A stretch of 64,000 nucleotides of DNA from Streptomyces sp. PsTaAH-137 (lineage in GTDB: Bacteria > Actinomycetota > Actinomycetes > Streptomycetales > Streptomycetaceae). How positions within the stretch are numbered: the stretch's first letter is position 1; each line of letters begins with the position of its first letter. The DNA lies in NCBI RefSeq assembly GCF_003259365.1, contig NZ_QLLY01000010.1, forward strand, positions 124,001 through 188,000, in the 5' to 3' direction. The notes beneath the pieces are model-generated. The model was not told the origin of the DNA. It made no database searches and was given only the letters and a program-made list of their open reading frames with translations. This document shows, in pieces, positions 42,115 to 50,865 of this stretch. The position numbers and the translations under genes are program-made.

Positions 42115-43193
42115 GCGCGGTGAAGACCTCCATACGTCCCGCCGGGTACGCCGTGCTGCGGGCGGGCCGGGCCCGGTTCCTCGTTCATCGCAGGGCGAGT
42201 GTCGTGGCGGCGGTCTGCGCCGTGCTGCTGGCCGCGTCCTGTGTGGCGTACCTGTGCGTCGGGGAGACGTTCACCAGCCCCGCCGAGGTGTTCAAGGTCC
42301 TCACCGGGCAGCCGTCGCCGGACGAGCTGGTCGTCGGCACGCTCCGCGAGCCGCGCATGGTGGTCGGGCTGCTCGTCGGCGCGGCGTTCGGGATCGCGGG
42401 CGCGCTGATCCAGACCGTCGCCCGCAACCCCCTCGCGAGCCCCGACATCATCGGCATCAGCCAGGGCGCGAGCGCGGTGACGGTCGCCGCGATGACGTTC
42501 GGCCTCACCAGTTACGCGTATCTGCCGTACGTGTCCGTGGCCGGCGGAGTCGTCGCCGCCGCGCTCGTCTACCTGTTCGCGTGGCGGGGCGGCCTGCACG
42601 CCACCCGCTTCGTGCTGATCGGCATCGGCTTCGCGATCGCGCTGCGCTCGGTGACGACGCTGTTCATGACCAAGGGCGACTATCTCGTCGCCCAGCAGGC
42701 CCAGATCTGGATGACGGGCTCCCTCAACGGGCGCGGCTGGGCCGAGGCGCGCCCGCTCGCCTGGGCGCTCCTCGTCCTGCTGCCCTGCGTCGCGTGGGCG
42801 GCCCGCGCGCAGCGCACCGTCTCCCTCGACGACGACACCGCGACCGCGCTCGGGGTGCGGCTGGGCCGTGTGCGGCTCGGGCTCGTCGCGCTGGGCGTCG
42901 TACTGGCGTCGCTGGCCACCGGGGCGGCCGGGCCCGTCGACTTCGTGGCGCTGCTCGCCCCGCAGATCGCCCGCCGCGTCACGCGCACGGCGCAGATCCC
43001 GCTGGTCACCTCGGCGCTGCTCGGCGCGCTGATCGTCGTCGTCGGGGATCTGCTGGCCCGCCGCCTCTTCTCGCCGACCGAGCTGCCGGTGGGTGTCCTG
43101 ACGGCGGCCGTCGGCGCCCCCTACTTGATCTGGCTGATCGTCCGCAGCCGTGCTGTCCGCACGAGTTCCGCCCGTTCCGGAGGTACCGCATGA
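42111..43193 (+). CDS. Iron-siderophore ABC transporter permease 2 (FecCD family)
   Basis: The permease has 360 residues. The GTG start overlaps the previous stop as GTGA. FecCD motifs include LREPRMVVGLLVGAAFGIAG, DIIGISQGAS and GPVDFVALLAPQIARR. The C terminus extends slightly beyond permease 1 (RSRAVRTSSARSGGTA). It is the second half of the heterodimeric channel for ferric siderophores. Confidence 0.92.
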   Translation: MSAVKTSIRPAGYAVLRAGRARFLVHRRASVVAAVCAVLLAASCVAYLCVGETFTSPAEVFKVLTGQPSPDELVVGTLREPRMVVGLLVGAAFGIAGALIQTVARNPLASPDIIGISQGASAVTVAAMTFGLTSYAYLPYVSVAGGVVAAALVYLFAWRGGLHATRFVLIGIGFAIALRSVTTLFMTKGDYLVAQQAQIWMTGSLNGRGWAEARPLAWALLVLLPCVAWAARAQRTVSLDDDTATALGVRLGRVRLGLVALGVVLASLATGAAGPVDFVALLAPQIARRVTRTAQIPLVTSALLGALIVVVGDLLARRLFSPTELPVGVLTAAVGAPYLIWLIVRSRAVRTSSARSGGTA

Positions 43194-43987
43194 GCCGGCT
43201 GACGGCCCGCGATCTGACGCTCGCCTACGACGACCGTGAGGTCGTGCACGAGCTCGATCTCAGCGTGCCCGACGGGCAGGTCACGGTCATCGTGGGGCCC
43301 AACGCGTGCGGCAAGTCGACGACGTTGCGGGCGCTCGGGCGGCTCCTCAAGCCGGCCGGCGGGTCCGTGGTGCTCGACGGGCGGGCGCTCGCCGAGCTGC
43401 CCACCAAGAAGATCGCCCAGCAGATCGGGCTGCTGCCGCAGACGCCGGTGGCGCCCGAGGCGATCACCGTCGGCGACCTGGTGTCGCGCGGGCGGCAGCC
43501 GCATCAGCACTGGTGGCAGCAGTGGTCGGACGCCGACGAGCGCGCTGTCACCGAGGCCATGGAGCGCACCGATGTCGCCGCCCTCGCCGAGCGCAGCGTC
43601 GACGAACTCTCCGGGGGCCAGCGGCAGCGCGTCTGGATCGCCATGGCGCTCGCGCAGGAGACCGACATCCTCCTCCTCGACGAGCCGACGACATATCTGG
43701 ACATCGCGCACCAGGTCGAAGTCCTCGATCTGGTGCGGCAGTTGAACCACGACAAGGGGCGTACGGTCGCGGTCGTCCTCCACGATCTGAACCAGGCCGC
43801 GCGCTATGCCGACCACCTGGTCGCGATGAAGTCCGGCCGCATCGTGGCCGAGGGCCCTCCGTCCCAGGTCATCACGGCATCCCTGGTCGAAGAGGTCTTC
43901 GGCCTGACCTGCATAGTCATCCCCGACCCGGTAACGGGCTCCCCTCTGATCGTCCCCGCCTCCCCCTGGCACCCCTCCGCAGCTTGA
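43190..43987 (+). CDS. Iron-siderophore ABC transporter ATPase (FepC-like)
   Basis: The protein has 265 residues and an ATG overlapping the previous stop. Walker A is GPNACGKST, the signature DELSGGQRQRVWIAMALAQ, Walker B ILLLDEPTTYLD and the switch VLHDLNQAARYADH. The ACGKST form and TTYLD are typical of the FecE/FepC iron-uptake branch. It is the last gene of the operon; repeat locus G follows. Confidence 0.93.
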   Translation: MSRLTARDLTLAYDDREVVHELDLSVPDGQVTVIVGPNACGKSTTLRALGRLLKPAGGSVVLDGRALAELPTKKIAQQIGLLPQTPVAPEAITVGDLVSRGRQPHQHWWQQWSDADERAVTEAMERTDVAALAERSVDELSGGQRQRVWIAMALAQETDILLLDEPTTYLDIAHQVEVLDLVRQLNHDKGRTVAVVLHDLNQAARYADHLVAMKSGRIVAEGPPSQVITASLVEEVFGLTCIVIPDPVTGSPLIVPASPWHPSAA

Positions 43988-44014
43988 GATCCGCGTCTGC
44001 CCCACGAGGCCCGG

Positions 44015-44245
44015 TGCGACCTGCGGCCCGGTGGCCGCTTCTCGCGCAGTTCCCCGCGCCCCTGAGGCATGCGCTACGCGCAGCCTCCCCTTCAGAGGCT
44101 GCGACTCCGCCGCGCCTCTGTCGTTGATGAGATGGCGCACGCAGTGCGCATCTCAGGGGCGCGGGGAACTGCGCGAGAAGCGGCCACCGGGCCGCAGACG
44201 AAAGACAACCCGACAGGGGCGCGGGGAACTGCGCGATCAGCCGCG
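44015..44245. repeat. Nested palindromic repeat locus G (1 forward, 2 reverse cores)
   Basis: The forward core is at 44044-44063 and reverse cores at 44155-44174 and 44215-44234. The cassette is in the D orientation (GGCATGCGC...GCAGCC hairpin first, GCGCACGCAGTGCGC last). It fills the 315-base gap before the glycosyltransferase gene. Confidence 0.9.
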
Positions 44246-44288
44246 ACGCACCCGCGCTCGCCCGCGCACCATCAACCCCCGCAGCACA

Positions 44289-44294
44289 TAGGCT
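44289..44294 (+). promoter_or_regulatory. -10 hexamer TAGGCT for a leaderless transcript
   Basis: TAGGCT ends eight bases before the GTG at 44303 and there is no SD sequence between them. Confidence 0.45.
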
Positions 44295-44302
44295 CACCCT
44301 CC

Positions 44303-45445
44303 GTGATTCCCCGCACACACAAAGCAGCCCCCTACCTGCTCCCCGTCACCTCAGCCGCCGCCCTCATCACCCTCTGCCTCACCCAGCACACCCCCATGTC
44401 CGACGTCCTGGTCTACCGAGCAGAAGGCGCCGCCGCCGCGGCCGGCGGAAGGCACCTCTACGACTTCACCGTCACGGAGTGGCAACTCCCGGCGACCTAC
44501 CCCCCGTTCGCCGCGCTGCTCTTCATCCCCACCACCTGGCTCCCCCTCCCCGCCCTGAAGGCCGCCTTCCTCCTGGCCAACATCGCCCTCACCGCGGCCC
44601 TGGTCCACCTCTCCTGGCACCGCCTGGCCGGCCTCCCCGCCCGGGCCGGCACCCTCTGCACGGCGACGGCGCTCGCCCTCTGGCTCGAACCCGTCTTCCA
44701 GACAGCCGTGTTCGGCCAGATCAACCTCGCCCTGGCCTGCCTGATCCTCTGGGACCTGACCCGCGAGGACGGCGCCCCCGCCAAGGGCCTCGCACTCGGC
44801 GTCGCCGCCGGGATCAAGCTGACCCCGGCCGTCTTCATCGCGTACCTGTTCCTGACGGGAAAGCGCCGCGAAGCCACGTACGCGACCGCCGGATTCGCGG
44901 GCACGGCGGCCGTCGGCGCGCTCGTACTGCCGTACGCCAGCGGCCAGTTCTGGACCGGAACGCTCTACGAGACCGGCCGGGTCGGCAAGGCGTGGATCGT
45001 GGACAACCAGTCGCTCCAAGGGCTCGTCGCCCGCACCCTGCACACCACCGAACCGGGCCTGCTCTGGGCGCTCCCGACGGCCCTCGTGGCGGTCGCCGGG
45101 CTGTACGCGGCGACCCGCCTGCCCACCCCGCAGGGCATCGTCGTCACGGCCGTCACCGCGCTCCTCGTCTCCCCGATCAGCTGGTCGCACCACTGGGTGT
45201 GGTGCGTGCCGCTGCTCGCGCTGCTGTGGGCGCGCGGACAACGCCGTACGGCCGTGGCGGTGGCCGTCGTCTTCACCGCCCGCACGATGTGGCTGCTGCC
45301 GCACCAGGGCGACCTGGACCTGGCCCTGCCCTGGTGGCAGCAGCCGCTCGCGGCGCCGTACCCGCTGCTCGGCCTGGTCCTGATCGCCGCCTGGGGTCAG
45401 CTCTCGGCGAGGAGTTCGTCGGCGTCGACGATCCGGTACGCGTAA
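44303..45445 (+). CDS. GT87-family polyprenyl-phosphate-mannose glycosyltransferase
   Basis: The protein has 380 residues and about ten spans. The first extracytoplasmic loop contains DVLVYRAEG, the acidic catalytic region of GT-C enzymes; further GT87/DUF2029 landmarks are ATYPPFAALLF, FGQINLALACLILWD, GIKLTPAVF and SWSHHWVW. Relatives are alpha-1,2-mannosyltransferases of lipoglycan synthesis. The acceptor in Streptomyces is unknown. The last 49 bases overlap the convergent helicase gene. Confidence 0.85.
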   Translation: MIPRTHKAAPYLLPVTSAAALITLCLTQHTPMSDVLVYRAEGAAAAAGGRHLYDFTVTEWQLPATYPPFAALLFIPTTWLPLPALKAAFLLANIALTAALVHLSWHRLAGLPARAGTLCTATALALWLEPVFQTAVFGQINLALACLILWDLTREDGAPAKGLALGVAAGIKLTPAVFIAYLFLTGKRREATYATAGFAGTAAVGALVLPYASGQFWTGTLYETGRVGKAWIVDNQSLQGLVARTLHTTEPGLLWALPTALVAVAGLYAATRLPTPQGIVVTAVTALLVSPISWSHHWVWCVPLLALLWARGQRRTAVAVAVVFTARTMWLLPHQGDLDLALPWWQQPLAAPYPLLGLVLIAAWGQLSARSSSASTIRYA

Positions 45446-47040
45446 CCCTGCTCGGCCAGGAACCGCTGCCGGTGCGCGGCGAAGTCCTGGTCGATGGTGT
45501 CGCGGGCGACGACCGAGTAGAAGCGGGCCTCGTGCCCGTCCGCCTTCGGCCGCAGGACGCGGCCGAGGCGCTGCGCCTCCTCCTGCCGCGAGCCGAACGT
45601 GCCCGAGACCTGGATCGCGACCGTCGCCTCCGGCAGGTCGATGGAGAAGTTCGCGACCTTGGACACCACCAGAACGCTGATCTCGCCCTCGCGGAACGCG
45701 TCGAACAGCTTCTCGCGCACGGCGTTCGTCGTCTCGCCCTTGATGACGGGGGCGTCGAGGTGGGCGCCCAGTTCGTCGAGCTGGTCGATGTACTGGCCGA
45801 TGACGAGAGTCTGCTCCCCCGCGTGCTTCTTCACCAGCGCCTCGGTCACCTTGCGCTTGGTGGCCGTCGTCGCGCAGAACCGGTACTTCTCCTCGGCCTC
45901 GGCGGTGGCGTACGCGAGCCGCTCGGAGTCGGTGAGATTGACCCGGACCTCGACGCAGTCGGCCGGCGCGATGTAGCCCTGCGCCTCGATCTCCTTCCAC
46001 GGCGCGTCGAACCGCTTCGGCCCGATCAGCGAGAACACGTCCGACTCACGGCCGTCCTCCCGTACGAGCGTCGCGGTCAGCCCGAGCCGGCGGCGCGCCT
46101 GGAGGTCGGCGGTGAACTTGAAGACCGGCGCGGGCAACAGGTGCACCTCGTCGTAGATCACCAGGCCCCAGTCGCGGGAGTCGAACAGCTCCAGGTGCGG
46201 GTAGACACCCTTCCGCTTGGTGGTGAGCACCTGGTACGTGGCGATGGTGACCGGCCGGATCTCCTTCTTCGTACCGCTGTACTCGCCGATCTCGTCCTCG
46301 GTCAGCGAGGTCCGCTTCACCAGTTCGTGCTTCCACTGGCGGGCCGAGACGGTGTTCGTGACGAGGATCAGCGTGGTCGCCTTCGCCTCGGCCATCGCAC
46401 CGGCCCCGACCAGCGTCTTTCCGGCGCCGCAGGGCAGCACGACGACTCCGGAGCCGCCGTGCCAGAACCCCTCGACGGCCTGCTTCTGGTACGGCCGCAG
46501 CGACCAGCCGTCCTGGTCGAGCTCGATCGCGTGCGCCTCGCCGTCCACGTAACCGGCGAGGTCCTCGGCGGGCCAGCCCAGCTTCAGCAGCGTCTGCTTG
46601 ATCTGGCCGCGCTCGGAGGGGTGCACGGCGACGGTGTCGGGGTCGATCCGGGCGCCGACCAGCGGCTGGACCCGCTTCGAACGCAGGATCTCCTCCAGGA
46701 CCGGGCGGTCGGTGGTGGTCAGTACGAGGCCGTGGGCGGGGTGCTTGCTGAGCGTCAGCCGGCCGTAGCGGTCCATGGTCTCGGCGATGTCGACGAGCAG
46801 GGCGTGCGGTACGGGGTAGCGGCTGTACTGGACCAGCGCGTCGACGACCTGCTCCGCGTCGTGGCCGGCGGCCCGCGCGTTCCACAGGCCCAGCGGCGTC
46901 AGCCGGTACGTGTGGATGTGCTCGGGGGCCCGCTCCAGTTCGGCGAACGGGGCGATCGCCCGGCGGCAGTCGTCGGCCTGCTCGTGGTCGACCTCCAGGA
47001 GCAGGGTCTTGTCCGACTGGACAATGAGTGGACCGTTCAC
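45397..47040 (-). CDS. XPB-type DNA repair helicase
   Basis: The helicase has 547 residues. GTG at 47040 has AAAGGG eight bases upstream; a GTG nine bases earlier has no room for one. An N-terminal damage-recognition-like domain is followed by RecA domains: GVVVLPCGAGKT (motif I, ~200), LVIYDEVHLLP (DEVH box, ~293), GLTATLVREDGRE (with the XPB RED motif) and QEEAQRLGRVLRPK (motif VI). It is an SF2 3'-5' helicase, homologous to archaeal XPB and mycobacterial Rv0861c. The next gene upstream encodes its usual neighbour, a helicase-associated WYL protein. Confidence 0.93.
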   Translation of the reverse strand: MNGPLIVQSDKTLLLEVDHEQADDCRRAIAPFAELERAPEHIHTYRLTPLGLWNARAAGHDAEQVVDALVQYSRYPVPHALLVDIAETMDRYGRLTLSKHPAHGLVLTTTDRPVLEEILRSKRVQPLVGARIDPDTVAVHPSERGQIKQTLLKLGWPAEDLAGYVDGEAHAIELDQDGWSLRPYQKQAVEGFWHGGSGVVVLPCGAGKTLVGAGAMAEAKATTLILVTNTVSARQWKHELVKRTSLTEDEIGEYSGTKKEIRPVTIATYQVLTTKRKGVYPHLELFDSRDWGLVIYDEVHLLPAPVFKFTADLQARRRLGLTATLVREDGRESDVFSLIGPKRFDAPWKEIEAQGYIAPADCVEVRVNLTDSERLAYATAEAEEKYRFCATTATKRKVTEALVKKHAGEQTLVIGQYIDQLDELGAHLDAPVIKGETTNAVREKLFDAFREGEISVLVVSKVANFSIDLPEATVAIQVSGTFGSRQEEAQRLGRVLRPKADGHEARFYSVVARDTIDQDFAAHRQRFLAEQGYAYRIVDADELLAES

Positions 47041-47156
47041 GCGCGGCACCCTTTCGGTAGACCAAACATCCAGTGTGCCTCATGCTCCGCACCGGCCGGG
47101 ATCGTCTCTGGTCGGCGCTGTGGGAGGCGCCGCCGGCCCCAGGGTGGTTCTCTCAC

Positions 47157-47228
47157 GCGCGCCACCGTCGTGGCTGGTCGCGCAGTTCCCCGCGCCCCTG
47201 AGGCATGCGCTGCGCGCAGCCTCCCCTG
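47157..47228. repeat. Half repeat locus H (single forward core)
   Basis: The forward core at 47180-47199, with the CGTCGTGGCTGGTC flank, is followed only by one GGCATGCGCTGCGCGCAGCC hairpin; the element then stops eight bases before the end of the helicase-associated gene. There is no reverse core, so this is a truncated copy. Confidence 0.85.
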
Positions 47229-47235
47229 AAGGGGG

Positions 47236-49671
47236 TCACCCCGCGTCGGGCTCCAGTTCCGCCACGCCCGTGACCCGGTGCAGCGGATAGGTGCGGACCT
47301 CGTCCGCCGTGTGGTCGTACGCCGTCACGAACCCGCCCTCGACCCGGATCGGCGCGATGACCCGCTGACTGGCGGAGCCCTCCGCGTTGACGTACCCGAT
47401 CCACAACGTGTCCCCCGTGAGCACCGCCGCCTGCACCGTGGCGAGGGTGTCGGCGGGGCTGGTGCGAGGGAGTTCGCCGTTGGCGGCCGGGGCCTGCTTG
47501 CGCGGGGCCGTCGCCGCGGTGTCCCCCGCGCGGATGGCCCGGATCGCGGCGCCGAGCAGGGTGTCGTCGGGCAGCGGAGGCCCGTCCGGAACCGGCTCGG
47601 GAGCCGTGCGCGGCGGCGTCCGGTGGGCATGCGCGCGGGTGATCAGGACATCGCCCTCGGCGGTCTCGGCGGCCGGCGCGAACCCCATCGCGCGCAGCCC
47701 TTCGAGGAGCGTGCCGGGATCGGCCTGGGTGGCGAGGACGGTCGGGGCGAGGCGGCGCAGGCGCAGGCCCGCCGACCGCTTGTCGGCGAGGATCTCGCCG
47801 AGCACGGCGTCGTCGTCACAGCGCACGTAGGCGGAGGCCGCCCCGATGCGCAGATGCCCGTGCCGCCGGGCCACGTCGTCGATCAGGTACGCGAGGGGCT
47901 GCGGAACCGGCGTACGGGAGTGCGCGGCCAGGAAGGCGTGCAGGTCGGTGGCGGTGCGCCCGGCGTCGAGCGCACGCCGTACCGAGCCCGGCGTGAACCG
48001 GTAGACGGTCGCGCCGCCCTTGGACTCGACATCGGCGAGCACGGCCAGCGCCTCGCCGAGCGGCCGCTCCAGCGGTCCGGGGGCGACCGCCGTCAGGTCG
48101 GCCTGGAGGAGTACGTGGTCCAGCGGCTCGGGCAGCAGCGGTGCCAGCAGCTTCTCGGCGCGGGCGACGGCCACGGCCGACTCGGCCGAGGCGTCCGGCG
48201 CCGCGGAGTGCGCGGACAGCAGCGCCCGGCCGTGCGCGGAGAGCGCCCCGCGCCCGGTGAACCCGAGCAGTTCGGCCTCCGCGAGCGTCCAGCGGGCCAG
48301 CCGGGTGCGCAGGTCGAGCGTGGCGGGCGACGGGCGCTCCCAGGTCAGCCGGGCCGTGACCGACTCGGGGTCGGGTTCGGCGCCGTCCGGGAGCGAGGCG
48401 AGCAGCCCGAGGACGTGGCGGCGCACCTCGGGCGCCGCCGACCGGTCCAGGTGCGGGCCGAGCGCGGACAGCGTGCGGTCCTTGCCGTCCCTGCCGCCGA
48501 CCAGGCCCGAGGTGCGGGTCGCCGCGAGCCAGGCCGTGGCGAGCCGGGTCCAGCGCTCGACCGGGGGCCGCTCCAGCCACTCGTCGTACGCGGGGGTCGC
48601 CGCGTACCGCTCGTCGGCCTCGCCGTCGGACGCCAGCAGCCCGGCGGCGTAGGCGAGTTCGACCCAGAAGGCGGCCGTCTGCTCGTCGGTGTCGAGGGCG
48701 GCCCCGGTGCGCTTGAGGTCGCGCACGCTCAGTCCGCCCGCGCGCAGCACGGCCGGGCCTCCCTCGTCCCAGTCCTTCAGGAGTTCCTCGACGGTGTCGA
48801 GCGCGGTGTACGCCTGCGCCGCCGCGGTCGCGTCCACAACCTGTGGACGGTGCTCGGTGCGCGCCGCGACCTCGGGCGGCAGCGGCTCCAGGGTGCGGTG
48901 GGCCCGCCCGCCGCGCAGGTGCAGCGCGGCCTCGCGGGGCAGCACGACGGTGCCGGGGTTAGTCGGCACCAGCAGCGCCCGGTCGAGCAGCCAGCGCAGG
49001 TGGGCCGCGGGCCGGGCGGTGACCTGCCCGTACGGGGGTCCCCACACGAGTCGGTTCAGTACGTCGATGGCCTCGGCGGGCGCGTCGTCGAGCAGCGCCG
49101 ACATCCGCTCGGGGTCGGTGAACAGCGCGGTCAGCGCGGCGAGCGCCGACACCGGGTCGTGGGTGCTCGGCAGTCCGGCGGCCGCCACGATCTCCTGGAC
49201 GCGGCCCGGCGACATCCCGGCAGTGGCCTCGGCGACGGTCGGCCCGAGACCGGTGGGCGAGGGGTGCTGCGGGGTCGGCACGAGCAGTTCGCGGGCCGTG
49301 CGCACCAGCCGCAGCTGGTCGTCGCCGCCCCAGACGAGCGCCTGCTCGCGCAGGGTCGCCACGGCGCGCGGCAGCGCCTCCTCGGTGTCCGGCCCCGGCA
49401 GCAGGGCGGCGAGTCCGTCGTACGTCGCCGGTTCCGGGGCCACCGCGAGGGCCTGCGCCACCTGCTGGGTGAAGCGGTCCAGGCGGTCGAGGGCGCGGAT
49501 CACCGAGGCGCGGGTGCCCGCGCGGGTCGCGAGCTGGGTGAGGTCGTTCGGCACCGGGCCGAGCAGGTCGGGGCGGGCGCGCAGGAGGCGGGCCAGGGAG
49601 GTGTCGTCCCTGCCGCGCAGTGCCTCCGCCAGGGAGCGGGGTGCCGCCGGGGTCTGCTCGTTGGGGCTCAT
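47236..49671 (-). CDS. Helicase-associated protein with C-terminal WYL domain
   Basis: The protein has 811 residues; ATG at 49671 begins MSPNEQTPAAPRSLAEAL, and the longer frame to 49749 has no supporting signal. The N-terminal ~600 residues are helical repeats with winged-helix character (TQLATRAGTRASVIRALDRLDRF), and the middle matches the helicase C-terminal/XPB-associated family (Helicase_C_3). The last ~70 residues (VQAAVLTGDTLWIGYVNAEG ... VEGGFVTAYDHTADEVRTYPL) form a WYL-type ligand or nucleic-acid sensor. The pairing with XPB, as in mycobacterial Rv0861c/Rv0862c, suggests a joint DNA-repair role. Confidence 0.82.
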   Translation of the reverse strand: MSPNEQTPAAPRSLAEALRGRDDTSLARLLRARPDLLGPVPNDLTQLATRAGTRASVIRALDRLDRFTQQVAQALAVAPEPATYDGLAALLPGPDTEEALPRAVATLREQALVWGGDDQLRLVRTARELLVPTPQHPSPTGLGPTVAEATAGMSPGRVQEIVAAAGLPSTHDPVSALAALTALFTDPERMSALLDDAPAEAIDVLNRLVWGPPYGQVTARPAAHLRWLLDRALLVPTNPGTVVLPREAALHLRGGRAHRTLEPLPPEVAARTEHRPQVVDATAAAQAYTALDTVEELLKDWDEGGPAVLRAGGLSVRDLKRTGAALDTDEQTAAFWVELAYAAGLLASDGEADERYAATPAYDEWLERPPVERWTRLATAWLAATRTSGLVGGRDGKDRTLSALGPHLDRSAAPEVRRHVLGLLASLPDGAEPDPESVTARLTWERPSPATLDLRTRLARWTLAEAELLGFTGRGALSAHGRALLSAHSAAPDASAESAVAVARAEKLLAPLLPEPLDHVLLQADLTAVAPGPLERPLGEALAVLADVESKGGATVYRFTPGSVRRALDAGRTATDLHAFLAAHSRTPVPQPLAYLIDDVARRHGHLRIGAASAYVRCDDDAVLGEILADKRSAGLRLRRLAPTVLATQADPGTLLEGLRAMGFAPAAETAEGDVLITRAHAHRTPPRTAPEPVPDGPPLPDDTLLGAAIRAIRAGDTAATAPRKQAPAANGELPRTSPADTLATVQAAVLTGDTLWIGYVNAEGSASQRVIAPIRVEGGFVTAYDHTADEVRTYPLHRVTGVAELEPDAG

Positions 49672-49813
49672 CCAACCCACGGTAGCGGTGAATCGAGCCT
49701 CTCCGGCGTTTGAGGAGCGGGGGCCGGGGCGCCGCCCCGCAACCCGCACCCGTGCGAACGGGGCATTCGCGATACCGTCGGACCATCAACGGGTACGCCC
49801 CGGAGGGGACTTC

Positions 49814-50851
49814 GTGGGGATCGAGAGTGATCAGCTCGTCTTCGACTATCTGAGCCGGGTCGGAGACCTGGCCCAGCAGCGCCAGCTGCCGTCCGCGACA
49901 CGGATGCGCCTGGTCACGGAGTTGCGGGGGGAGATCGACCGGCGGCGCGCGAAGACGACCGTCGACAGTCCGGCCGCCGTGCGCCGCATCCTGGAGCACC
50001 TGGGTTCCCCGGACCGGATAGTGACGGGCGCGCAGGAGGGCGGGTCCGGCGCGGCCGACCCGGCGGCGCCGCTCGTCCGGCCGGTGCCCGAGCAGCCCAC
50101 CGGCAAGGCGGACCGGACCGGCGGCCTGCGCCGCAGGGTGCCGCGCCCCCGCCGTGCGTCGGCGCCCGAACCGGCCGTCCCCGACGACGTGCCCTCACCT
50201 CCGCACCTGGCCGGATCGGACGAGCTGGGCGTGTCCGGCGACGTCACCGACTGGTGGCGGATGGGCGACGGCGCCTCCGGCTCGCTCACCGACATCGACA
50301 GCGTGCCCGGGTTCGTCGGCGGGGTGGAGATCCCCGACATGCTCAAGCCGCCGAAGGCCCGGGAAAACGGCCCGGATCTGCGCAAGCGCCCGTCGGTACC
50401 GGTGGAGGACGACGAGCCGGAGGACGAGAAGGGCGCGGAGCCGGCGGGGCCGGGCAAGGGCGACCGGGCGAAGGGCGTGCGCCGGCTGCGGCGCACCGTC
50501 GTCCCGTCCGGCGGCCTGACCAATCCCTTCCTGCTGCTGTCCGCCGCCGCGCTGGTCGTCGGCGCGGTTCTCGGCAACATTCTTGTCCTGCTGGCCGGCT
50601 GGGCCGTCGTCTTCCTCTCGCGCCGGCTGACCGACTTCCAGAAGAAGGTGGCGGTGTTCGGCCTGCCCGGCCTGGCCGTCGCGGGCGGTGTCGTCTGGCT
50701 GTGGGGGCGCAGTGCCGGGAAATGGGGCGCGGGCATCGCGGAGGGGCAGATGAGCGGCGCGTTCCAGGAGACCTGGCCGTGGGTGCTGCGGTGCGCGGCG
50801 ATCGCCTCCGCGCTGTATCTGCTGTGGCGGTCACAGCGCACCCGCTTCTGA
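49814..50851 (+). CDS. HAAS-like domain membrane protein
   Basis: The protein has 345 residues; GGAGGGG lies about seven bases before the GTG. Residues ~5-70 (DQLVFDYLSRVGDLAQQRQLP ... ELRGEIDRRR ... VRRILEHLGSPDRIV) resemble the HAAS/DUF1700 signalling domain that accompanies PadR-like regulators. Residues ~75-235 are a long charged, Pro-rich disordered segment. The C terminus has four hydrophobic spans. No PadR gene is adjacent. Function unknown. Confidence 0.72.
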   Translation: MGIESDQLVFDYLSRVGDLAQQRQLPSATRMRLVTELRGEIDRRRAKTTVDSPAAVRRILEHLGSPDRIVTGAQEGGSGAADPAAPLVRPVPEQPTGKADRTGGLRRRVPRPRRASAPEPAVPDDVPSPPHLAGSDELGVSGDVTDWWRMGDGASGSLTDIDSVPGFVGGVEIPDMLKPPKARENGPDLRKRPSVPVEDDEPEDEKGAEPAGPGKGDRAKGVRRLRRTVVPSGGLTNPFLLLSAAALVVGAVLGNILVLLAGWAVVFLSRRLTDFQKKVAVFGLPGLAVAGGVVWLWGRSAGKWGAGIAEGQMSGAFQETWPWVLRCAAIASALYLLWRSQRTRF

Positions 50852-50865
50852 CGGCGGCTACGTGG

